From Sphingomonadales bacterium (GTDB taxonomy: Bacteria > Pseudomonadota > Alphaproteobacteria > Sphingomonadales > Sphingomonadaceae): a stretch of 64,000 nt of DNA. Below, one piece after another: positions 53,455 to 60,916 of the stretch. Numbering within the stretch: the first letter of the stretch is position 1; every line of letters begins with the position of its first letter. The notes beneath the pieces were generated by a model. That model did not search any database. It was given only the letters and a program-made list of their open reading frames with translations, and was not told the DNA's origin. A program made the translations under genes and the position numbers. The stretch covers positions 55,001 through 119,000 of the forward strand of contig JADKHG010000007.1 in assembly GCA_016721875.1 (NCBI GenBank), written 5' to 3'.

Positions 53455-55386
53455 TCACTTCCGCCTAGCCTCCAACAACAGGTCCAACCCCGAAACCGCA
53501 GTCCCCACCTTTTCCAGATGCGGGTAGCGCAGGCCGCCGGCATAGCTCAGATCAACGGTGCGAAAGCGGTCGCCGCGCTGGATCAGCAGGCTGATCGGGG
53601 TCTTGCCGTCCTTCGCCGCCTTGATCGCGTCGTTCAGCCGGTCCTTTGAATAGGCAACACCGCCCACTGCCAAAATCTTGCCATCGGCAACAATATCGGC
53701 GTTGAACGCGACCCCGCCCCATTGCACCGATGTAATCTTGCCATCCTTGTCGAGCATCATCCCAAGCGAATGGGTGAGGTCGAGATTATTGCCTTCCTTC
53801 ATCCGCTCTTTGTCAAAGATATTGGGCTCGTCTTTCCACACCAGCCGGTATCCGCCCAGCTCAAATCCCTTGACCGGCGCGGGCTGGCCGGGTTGGCGCA
53901 GGCGTTTGTCGAGGAAAGCGGCCCAGTCATAGGGCTGCACGCCGTTCAGCGTGCGCACTACTTCGTCAAAATTATAGGGCAAGGTCCCCCAATCGCCGTT
54001 CCGCACGCCGAAAAATGTTTTGGCGAAATCGTCGAGCGATTTTTTGCCCTTGGACAATTGGCGGATGGTCATGTCGGCCTCGAGCCAGACCAGCGAACCT
54101 TCATTATAATAATCCTCACCGCGCGCCTGGCTGGTAAAGGGTTTGGCCTTGCGCGCTGCAAAAACCGGATCGTGGGTGGTGTCCTCGACCGAGCGCCAGT
54201 CGCGCCCCGGCAGCTCGCTATAGGTGCCGGCATATTTCGCCCATTCGGCCAGCACCATGTCCTTCGACTGCATTCCGGAACGCGCCGACAGCACCAGATC
54301 CCAATAGCTGGTCTGGCCTTCATATACCCACAGCAAATTATCCTGCATCGGCACGTCATAATTGGGGGTCCATAGCCGGTCGGGGCGGCGGAACTTGCCG
54401 TTCCAGCTGTGGGTCAGCTCGTGCGGCAACAGCCCGCGTTCGCTGCCATTGTCATCCCATTCGGTGAAATAGTCGGTCTCGCGGCTATTCTCGCTCGATC
54501 GATGATGTTCCAGCCCGATACCGCCCATTTTCTCGGTCAGCGCGAGCAGAAATTCGTAACGGTCGAAATGCTTTGACCCAAACAGGATCAGCGCCTCATC
54601 AACCATTGCCCTATGCGGCGCGATCTGTTCGGGCTTGGCGTGCAGCGCCTTGGCCTCATCCGCCCAGACATTCAGTGTTACCGCATTGCCCAAATCCCAT
54701 TTGCGGTAATGTTTCCCCGCGAACATCGGGCTGTCGATCAGGGTTTCATAGCTGGTTTCGCCAAAGTCGATGCGGTTGCCGACGGTTTTCGCGCCATCGA
54801 GTGCCGCTACTCCGGTCCAACCCTGCGGCAAAGTGATCGACGGACGAATGCGGATCTGGCGGGAGAAATGGCCCGCCGGGTAAAGCGACACCTGTTCCCA
54901 CTGCACATTCATCATTTCAGGCGTAACGACAATGCGGCCCTCATTGTCGCGGATGGGCGATGTGAACTGGAATTCGGCCTCCACCTCGCTGGCGTCTGCG
55001 GGCAGATCGATGTGAAAGGCATAGACGTTGAGCGGATCGCGCTCCCATTTGAGCAACGCTCCGCCGCTGCGGAATTTCAATCCCGTCAATTCTGCCAGAG
55101 CACCGCGCGGGCCGTGCTTTCCGGGCAACCATTTGGGGTAAAGCAAAGTCAGCGTCTTGCCGCCTTGCGCAGGGATGGTCTGTCTGACGCGGAAGATCGC
55201 GCGCGCCGTATCGGTCGCATCGACTTCCAGCCGCATCACCCCGGGATAGGGCGTGTCGGCGGGCGCCGGGAAGTTCATTTGAGGCGGTGCAGGCTGTGGC
55301 GCGCTGTTCTGGGCACTGTTCTGGGCAAGGGTTGGCGAGGCAAGGGTGAACGCCGCGATGGCGGCAAGGGTGAGGCGTGACGACAT
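53455..55386 (-). CDS. M61-family metallopeptidase with PDZ domain
   Basis: Exported glycyl-aminopeptidase-like enzyme of 643 residues. The ATG at 55386 gives a signal peptide (MSSRLTLAAIAAFTLASPTL, cleavage after AQ). The N-terminal beta domain is followed by a thermolysin-like catalytic domain with zinc motif LLPHELTHSWNGKFRRP (HExxH) and GMGxE-like MGGIGLEHHRSS just before it. The C-terminal 150 residues form a PDZ-like domain (ELGGYRLVWKDEPN, DKDGKITSVQWGGVAFNADI). Related inverted-repeat elements lie just beyond both ends of the gene. Confidence 0.9.
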   Translation of the reverse strand: MSSRLTLAAIAAFTLASPTLAQNSAQNSAPQPAPPQMNFPAPADTPYPGVMRLEVDATDTARAIFRVRQTIPAQGGKTLTLLYPKWLPGKHGPRGALAELTGLKFRSGGALLKWERDPLNVYAFHIDLPADASEVEAEFQFTSPIRDNEGRIVVTPEMMNVQWEQVSLYPAGHFSRQIRIRPSITLPQGWTGVAALDGAKTVGNRIDFGETSYETLIDSPMFAGKHYRKWDLGNAVTLNVWADEAKALHAKPEQIAPHRAMVDEALILFGSKHFDRYEFLLALTEKMGGIGLEHHRSSENSRETDYFTEWDDNGSERGLLPHELTHSWNGKFRRPDRLWTPNYDVPMQDNLLWVYEGQTSYWDLVLSARSGMQSKDMVLAEWAKYAGTYSELPGRDWRSVEDTTHDPVFAARKAKPFTSQARGEDYYNEGSLVWLEADMTIRQLSKGKKSLDDFAKTFFGVRNGDWGTLPYNFDEVVRTLNGVQPYDWAAFLDKRLRQPGQPAPVKGFELGGYRLVWKDEPNIFDKERMKEGNNLDLTHSLGMMLDKDGKITSVQWGGVAFNADIVADGKILAVGGVAYSKDRLNDAIKAAKDGKTPISLLIQRGDRFRTVDLSYAGGLRYPHLEKVGTAVSGLDLLLEARRK

Positions 55387-55430
55387 AATCGGTTTGTGCC
55401 GCGCAATTTTCGGAAGGTCTAGTGTATTTC

Positions 55431-55574
55431 TCCCTCCCCCATGTGGGGAGGGCAGGGTTGGGGGCGCGTCGCGTCTGCGACGCAACAGGATTGTGCGCTT
55501 GAAGTCCAAGCAAGAGTCTTTTGGACGGCAGACGCCGTCCGCCCCACCCAACCCCTCCCCACAAGGGGGAGGGG
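55431..55574. repeat. 144-bp inverted-repeat element, copy 2
   Basis: The ends TCCCTCCCCCATGTGGGGAG (from 55431) and CTCCCCACAAGGGGGAGGGG (to 55574) are near-perfect inverted repeats of the same sequence as copy 1. The interior differs from copy 1 (GGACGGCAGACGCCGTCC palindrome). It lies between the M61 and hisS starts. Confidence 0.72.
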
Positions 55575-55625
55575 CTAATCCTCCTATTCCCCCCCTAAAT
55601 AAAACCCGCTAGGGCGCTTGCCGAT

Positions 55626-56873
55626 ATGGCAAAGATACAGACCCCCCAGCCCGTGCGCGGCACGCAGGATATGTTTGGCGAAACCGAGGAACGGTTCGCG
55701 CATGTCGTCTCGACCTTTGAACGGGTGCGGCGGCTTTACGGGTTCAAGGGGCTGCAACTGCCGGTGATCGAACCGACCGCGGTTTTTGCGCGCAGTCTGG
55801 GTGAGGCGACTGATGTTGTTTCGAAGGAAATGTACAGCTTCGAGGATCGCGGTGGCGACAGCATCACGTTGCGACCCGAATTTACGGCGGGTATCGCGCG
55901 GGCTTATTTGACCAATGGCTGGCAACAGCACGCCCCGATGAAGGTTACGGCGCACGGCCCGCTGTTTCGTTACGAACGCCCGCAAAAGGGCCGCTATCGC
56001 CAGTTCCATCAGATTGATGCCGAGATAATTGGCGCGGCCGAACCGGCGGCGGATGTCGAACTGCTCGTGATGGCCGACCAGTTGCTGTACGAATTGGGGA
56101 TCAAGGAAGGCGTGACGCTGGAATTGAACACGCTTGGTGATGCGGAGAGCCGCGATGCCTGGCGCGCGGCGCTGGTCGTCTATTTCACCGACCACCGCGA
56201 TGTGTTGTCAGAGGACAGCCTTGCCCGGCTGGAAAAAAACCCGCTGCGCATCCTCGACAGCAAAGACCCCGATGATCGCGGCGTCGCCCATGCAGCCCCG
56301 AAGATCGACGAATTTTTGAGCGGCGAGGCGCAGGATTTCTTTGGCGCAGTAACGGCGGGACTGGACGCAGCAGGCGTCGCCTGGACCCGCAATGCAAAGC
56401 TGGTGCGCGGCCTCGATTACTACCGCCACACCGCGTTCGAATTCACCACCGACCGGCTCGGTGCGCAGGGGACTGTGCTCGGCGGTGGGCGTTATGACGG
56501 GTTGATTGAGAATCTCGGCGGGCCTGCCACGCCAGCGGTCGGCTGGGCTGCGGGGATTGAGCGGTTGGCGATGTTGGTGGATAACTGGTTTCCTGTTCGC
56601 ACAGAGGTTGCAGTCGTGGCGGAACATTCAGAGCGTGAAGTCGAAGCTGTTTCGCTGACAACCATGTACCGAAGGGCCGGATTTCAGGCCGAGCAGTTTA
56701 TTACCGGAAGTCCTCGTAAACGGTACGACCGTGCTAAAAAAATTGAACCTGCCATTTTGATATCACTAGATTTACGAGATGGTGTCAGGTCACATAGCCT
56801 AAACCTTCTCGATCAGGGATACGAAAGAGTTGGCGATGTCACTTCGGCGTTCGATAGTTTTTACATCGGGTAA
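55626..56873 (+). CDS. hisS: histidyl-tRNA synthetase with atypical C-terminal domain
   Basis: Class II synthetase, 415 residues. The catalytic core is typical: PVRGTQDMFGETEERFAHV, motif 2 GPLFRYERPQKGRYRQFHQI, histidine loop VRGLDYYRHTAFEF, and motif 3 AVGWAAGIERLAML. From about residue 320 (position 56585) the anticodon-binding domain diverges from the sphingomonad type: EVEAVSLTTMYRRAGFQAEQ, then RKRYDRAKKIEPAILISLDL. The DNA there becomes visibly richer in A and T. The reading frame is continuous and the total length normal, so it should function, but the end looks replaced or locally transferred. Confidence 0.93.
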   Translation: MAKIQTPQPVRGTQDMFGETEERFAHVVSTFERVRRLYGFKGLQLPVIEPTAVFARSLGEATDVVSKEMYSFEDRGGDSITLRPEFTAGIARAYLTNGWQQHAPMKVTAHGPLFRYERPQKGRYRQFHQIDAEIIGAAEPAADVELLVMADQLLYELGIKEGVTLELNTLGDAESRDAWRAALVVYFTDHRDVLSEDSLARLEKNPLRILDSKDPDDRGVAHAAPKIDEFLSGEAQDFFGAVTAGLDAAGVAWTRNAKLVRGLDYYRHTAFEFTTDRLGAQGTVLGGGRYDGLIENLGGPATPAVGWAAGIERLAMLVDNWFPVRTEVAVVAEHSEREVEAVSLTTMYRRAGFQAEQFITGSPRKRYDRAKKIEPAILISLDLRDGVRSHSLNLLDQGYERVGDVTSAFDSFYIG

Positions 56874-57296
56874 AACGAAATCAATGCAACTAATCAAACA
56901 CCGTCACCCTGAACTTGTTTCAGGGTCCATTTCGCCTCTCACTCCTTCGGCCTCGGCGGCACGATGGATGCTGAAACAAGTTCAGCATGACGATTCGGGA
57001 GATGTCGGGCGCAACCCCTTCGCGCCTTCGCGTCTTCGCGTGAACCCACTTTCTCGTCACCCCCGCGAAGGCTGGGGTCCATCACCCGCGCTATATTTTC
57101 GCGCAGAGGCGCAGAGGCGCAAAGGAGTCTCTCTGCGTCTCTGCGCCTCTGCGCGAACAAAATTTTTGGGTAAACTTGCAGGGCAGGGGTTGGATTCCCG
57201 CTTTCGCGGGAATGACGAAGTGTTTGTGAACAGCGCAGTTCCTTTCGCGTCTTTGTGTGTTGACCTTCGGTCGCCTGCGGCCCGTGTGAACCAAAA
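56874..57296. repeat. hisS-prfA gap made of several palindromic repeats
   Basis: Three unrelated structures fill the gap. At 56904-56990, TGAACTTGTTTCA and TGAAACAAGTTCA form a 13-bp perfect inverted pair. At 57098-57157, TTCGCGCAGAGGCGCAGAG pairs with CTCTGCGCCTCTGCGCGAA. At 57194-57213, ATTCCCGC-TTTC-GCGGGAAT is a compact hairpin. No gene is seen. The sequences resemble dispersed REP-like families of sphingomonads. Confidence 0.65.
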
Positions 57297-58376
57297 ATGA
57301 CCCAAATATCCCCCCAACGCATCGCGCAGATTGAGGCGCGCTTTGGTGAGCTTGAGGCGCGGATGGCTTCGGGGACGATGGAGGGTGATGCCTTTGTCAC
57401 CGCGTCCAAGGAATATGCCGAGATCGAACCGGTTGCCCGACTGGCGAAGGAAGTCCGCCGTTTGCGCGCCGAAATGCTGACGCTGGACGCAATGGCGAAG
57501 GATCCGTCGGGGGATCAGGACTTGCGCGATCTGGCGGTCGAGGAACTGCTCGAGGTCGCGCATGCCAAGCAGTTGGCCGAACATGATCTGGCGATTGCGC
57601 TGTTGCCAAAGGATGTCGCTGATCAGCGTTCGGCCATGCTCGAAATCCGTGCCGGCACCGGCGGCGATGAAGCAGCGCTGTTCGCGGGGGACCTCTACCG
57701 CATGTACGAACGCTACGCCGCGACGCAGGGCTGGAAGGTCGAGCCGATTGCGATGAGCGCGTCGGATGTGGGCGGCTTCAAGGAAGTTGTCGCCTCGGTC
57801 ACCGGTGCGGGCGTATTTGCCAAGCTGAAATTTGAAAGCGGTGTGCACCGGGTGCAGCGCGTTCCTGTCACCGAATCCGGCGGGCGCATCCACACCAGTG
57901 CGGCGACCGTCGCGGTGCTGCCCGAACCCACCGAAGTCGATGTCCATATCGAGGACAAGGATCTGAAGATCGACGTCTATCGCGCCTCGGGCGCTGGCGG
58001 GCAGCATGTGAACACCACTGATAGCGCGGTGCGCATCACCCATGCGCCAACCGGCATTGTCGTCACCTGTCAGGACGGCCGTAGTCAGCACAAGAATAAG
58101 GAAAAGGCGATGCAGGTCCTGCGCGCGCGTATCTATGAAAAAGAGCGCGACGAGGCCCAGGGCGAAGAGGCCGCCGCGCGCAAGGCAATGGTCGGCTCAG
58201 GCGACCGCAGCGAACGCATCCGCACCTATAATTTCCCGCAAGGCCGGGTGACCGACCATAGGATCAACCTGACGCTGCACAAATTGCCCGAGATATTGGA
58301 AGGCACAGGCTTGGTTGAACTGGTCGATGCGCTGATCAGCGAAGACCAGGCGGCACGGCTGGCAGGGATGGAGTAG
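57297..58376 (+). CDS. prfA: peptide chain release factor 1
   Basis: Class I release factor for UAA/UAG, 359 residues. The catalytic GGQ is in YRASGAGGQHVNTTDSAVRI, and the codon-recognition PVT is in QRVPVTESGGRIHTSAATVA, marking RF1 rather than RF2. TFNFPQGR-type signature appears as IRTYNFPQGRVTDHRI. The ATG at 57297 begins MTQISPQRIAQIEARFGELE. prmC, which usually follows prfA, is absent here; a repeat element and a BlaI/M56 pair follow instead. Confidence 0.96.
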   Translation: MTQISPQRIAQIEARFGELEARMASGTMEGDAFVTASKEYAEIEPVARLAKEVRRLRAEMLTLDAMAKDPSGDQDLRDLAVEELLEVAHAKQLAEHDLAIALLPKDVADQRSAMLEIRAGTGGDEAALFAGDLYRMYERYAATQGWKVEPIAMSASDVGGFKEVVASVTGAGVFAKLKFESGVHRVQRVPVTESGGRIHTSAATVAVLPEPTEVDVHIEDKDLKIDVYRASGAGGQHVNTTDSAVRITHAPTGIVVTCQDGRSQHKNKEKAMQVLRARIYEKERDEAQGEEAAARKAMVGSGDRSERIRTYNFPQGRVTDHRINLTLHKLPEILEGTGLVELVDALISEDQAARLAGME

Positions 58377-58399
58377 ATTTGAGGCTGAGCACCCCGTAA

Positions 58400-58478
58400 C
58401 CGTTCGTCCTGAGCCTGTCGAAGGACGTAGCCAGCTGGGCGCAGTTGCGTCGTGCTTCGACAAGCTCAGCACGAACGG
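58400..58478. repeat. imperfect inverted repeat after prfA
   Basis: CCGTTCGTCCTGAGCCTGTC (from 58400) and GACAAGCTCAGCACGAACGG (to 58478) are inverted complements with two mismatches over these 20 bases. This resembles a common dispersed intergenic repeat of sphingomonads. It may also help termination of prfA, though no T-run follows. Confidence 0.65.
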
Positions 58479-58743
58479 AGCATAGATGTTTTAGATTTTC
58501 AGGAAAAAGATAATGCCTGGACGGGTTGGCGCGAGACCAGTTAAGCGTCCAACCCGTCCGTAGCATTGTGGGGTGTTGAACATCTATCCATATGCAGACC
58601 GCGTGCCAATTTTGCGTTGTTATGAAAAAACAGCGACTTGCATGGTTATCGCATCGTTAACCTCCTTTTACCGTGTAAATTTCTCCGACAATCCACCGCT
58701 GCGTTTTGCCGAACCGGGCCTGTCGTTCGTCGAAAGTGCATAT

Positions 58744-58780
58744 TTACAATTGTAATCGAATCGACTACGCCTGTAATCGA
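58744..58780. promoter_or_regulatory. BlaI-type operator before the repressor gene
   Basis: TTACAATTGTAA at 58744-58755 is a perfect palindrome with the TACA/TGTA half sites known for BlaI/MecI. A second TGTAATCGA (58772-58780) repeats 58751-58759 at a 21-base interval, two helical turns. The sites lie 32-68 bases before the blaI-like start. Confidence 0.65.
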
Positions 58781-58811
58781 AATCGCACAAACATAGGTAA
58801 GGTGGTTCTGA

Positions 58812-59180
58812 ATGTCCGAACGGATCAGCGAAGCGGAATTGGCGGTTATGGAGGTTTTGTGGGAGGAATCCCCGCTGACCGCAACCGATGTCGCGTCGCG
58901 TGTCGTTGCCAGCCGCGACTGGTCTTTGGCGACCGTCAAAACGCTGCTGTCGCGCCTTGTGACCAAAGAAGCGATTGGCCACCATCTCGATGGCCGGCGC
59001 TTTCTCTACAGCCCGCTGGTCGAACGCGATTCCTATGTCGCGGGGGAATCGAAACGGCTGATCGACCGATTTTTCGGGGGCAAGCTGATGCCGCTGGTGG
59101 CGCATCTCGCTGAGCAGGAGGAACTCAGCGCCGATGACATCACCGAAATAGAGCGGCTGTTGAGGGAGATGAAGTCATGA
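58812..59180 (+). CDS. BlaI/MecI-family repressor
   Basis: Winged-helix repressor, 122 residues: ISEAELAVMEVLWEESPLTA, then the recognition region VASRDWSLATVKTLLSRLVT and the dimerisation tail with the conserved cleavage-type segment (LIDRFFGGKLMPLVAHLAEQ). AAGGTGGTTCTG precedes the ATG. It overlaps the M56 peptidase gene by four bases. A palindromic operator is upstream, so it should repress its own operon until the M56 partner relieves it. Confidence 0.92.
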   Translation: MSERISEAELAVMEVLWEESPLTATDVASRVVASRDWSLATVKTLLSRLVTKEAIGHHLDGRRFLYSPLVERDSYVAGESKRLIDRFFGGKLMPLVAHLAEQEELSADDITEIERLLREMKS

Positions 59181-60817
59181 TCGACTGGCTGACCGATACT
59201 TTGATTGCCACGACCGTGTTGTTGCTGCTGGTGCTGCTTATCCGTCGTCCCATTGCGCGGCATTTTGGCGCTGGCATGGCCTACGCACTGTGGTTGTTGC
59301 CCGCAGCCCGGCTGTTTATGCCGTCGCTGGAAAAAGTGATTCCGGCAAGCGAGCCGGTTGGTGCCGAAATCGTCACCTTACCAGTGGTCGTACAGGACGC
59401 ACTTACAGTCAAAGCCGCAGCATTGGCGGCGGAACCCGCCTTTGACTGGGCACAACCGTTGCTGGCGCTCTGGCTCGGTGGAGCTGCCTTGCTGTTCATC
59501 GTGCAGATGATCCGTTATTGTCTGATGCGCGACGAATTGCTGTCAGACGCCGTCGAAATCGACCGGATCGGCAGCATCGCTGTCATTGAAAGCGACCGCG
59601 TCGCCGGGCCGCTCGCCTTTGGTCTGTTCCGGCGATTTGTCGCGGTGCCGATCCACTTTGCACAGGCTTTTAATCCCCGCGAACGCGAATTGGCTCTGGC
59701 GCATGAACTGGCACACCACCGCTCGGGTGACTTATATGCCAATCTGGCGGCGTTCACCTTCCTGTGCCTCAACTGGTTCAATCCGGTGGCATGGCTGGCA
59801 TGGAATGCCTTCCGGCTGGATCAGGAAGCCGCCTGCGATGCCCGCGTTCTTGCCGGGTGCGATGCCGGTACCAAAGAAAGCTACGGCCGCGCGCTTGCCC
59901 GCACGGCAATCCAGACGTCCAGCCCGCTTACGCCAACCTTTGCCATGGCGCTGAACCATCCGCGCACAGTTATCGAACGATTGAGGAGAATGATGATGAA
60001 TGACACCAGCAAACGCCGCCGCTTGTTCGGACGGCTGGGCCTGTTGGGCGCTACCGCGATTGCTCTGCCGCTGACTGCGACAGTGGTTCCGGTCTTTGCT
60101 GAGAAGGCAGACGAACCGGCATTATCAGAAGAACCCAAGGCTGATGTTCGCAAGCACAAGATCATGATGATTAAAAAGGGCGACGGCGAAGCTGCGGACA
60201 TTGATCTGGAAGGTGATGCCGATACGCCGTTTGTCAAAAAAATTGAGAAAGACGGCAAAACCATAGTTCTGCGTTCCAGCGAGGAATTGAGCGAAGCCGA
60301 GGTTGAGAAAATGGTCGCCGAGGCCGAAAAATCACGCGCCGAAGCGGACGAGATGTTCGCCGATGGGCTAGCAGATGGCGATCGCAAATCGGGCCGAGTG
60401 ATTATTCGTTCCAGCAGTAAGGACGGTGATGAAAAGGAAGTCAGTAGTTTTGCATGGAGCAGCGCCCAAGGCGCCCATGCCATTGCCATGGAAGGAAAAA
60501 CCATTGCGGCAATGATCCCTGACATCGACATTTCCGAATTTCGCGGAAATTGCGAGGAAGGCCAGCCGGTCACTTCGAATGTTGAAGGGTTCGACGGAAA
60601 GAACAAATCTCGGGTCAAGATCGTGATGTGCGGGAAGGGGCAGGCAAAATTGGCGCGTGTCCAGGCGCAGCAAGCCTTGCGCGAAGCCCTCGATGAAATC
60701 CGCGATGAGGAGGAAATGCCTGACTCAATCCGCAAACAGGTGATCGAAAGTCTCGAAAAGCAAATCGACAAACTCGAAAAACAGCAAAGTCAGGACAAAG
60801 GTGACGGAGACATCTGA
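59177..60817 (+). CDS. M56-family (BlaR1-like) membrane sensor peptidase
   Basis: 546 residues. The N-terminal half has membrane helices (TLIATTVLLLLVLLIRRPIA) and the zinc protease motif LALAHELAHHRSGDLYANL (HExxH) with downstream FRLDQEAACDARVLAG. A further helix at about residue 290 (LLGATAIALPLTATVVPVFA) leads to a periplasmic C-terminal domain of about 240 residues that is highly charged (EELSEAEVEKMVAEAEKSRA) and has two cysteines (GNCEEGQPV, IVMCGKGQ). It lacks the SxxK/SDN/KTG motifs of the penicillin-binding sensor of true BlaR1, so the signal is probably not a beta-lactam. Confidence 0.88.
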   Translation: MIDWLTDTLIATTVLLLLVLLIRRPIARHFGAGMAYALWLLPAARLFMPSLEKVIPASEPVGAEIVTLPVVVQDALTVKAAALAAEPAFDWAQPLLALWLGGAALLFIVQMIRYCLMRDELLSDAVEIDRIGSIAVIESDRVAGPLAFGLFRRFVAVPIHFAQAFNPRERELALAHELAHHRSGDLYANLAAFTFLCLNWFNPVAWLAWNAFRLDQEAACDARVLAGCDAGTKESYGRALARTAIQTSSPLTPTFAMALNHPRTVIERLRRMMMNDTSKRRRLFGRLGLLGATAIALPLTATVVPVFAEKADEPALSEEPKADVRKHKIMMIKKGDGEAADIDLEGDADTPFVKKIEKDGKTIVLRSSEELSEAEVEKMVAEAEKSRAEADEMFADGLADGDRKSGRVIIRSSSKDGDEKEVSSFAWSSAQGAHAIAMEGKTIAAMIPDIDISEFRGNCEEGQPVTSNVEGFDGKNKSRVKIVMCGKGQAKLARVQAQQALREALDEIRDEEEMPDSIRKQVIESLEKQIDKLEKQQSQDKGDGDI

Positions 60818-60882
60818 GTTTTCGAAACAGCGCGACTAAGCCTTTACTCGAAACACAGCTCCCCAGTTGGTTTCGATAGACT

Positions 60883-60914
60883 GGGGCGGACCAACCATAG
60901 GTCCGCCCCTTTTT
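60883..60914 (+). terminator. rho-independent terminator
   Basis: GGGGCGGACC (60883-60892), a seven-base loop, GGTCCGCCCC (60900-60909) and TTTTT. Perfect 10-bp stem. It ends the blaI-M56 operon and borders the convergent M16 protease gene at 60917. Confidence 0.92.
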
Positions 60915-60916
60915 CA

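Noticed and set aside
59177..60817. Beta-lactam resistance sensor (BlaR1)
   Set aside because: The C-terminal penicillin-binding motifs are missing and no beta-lactamase gene is nearby; only the M56 family can be supported.
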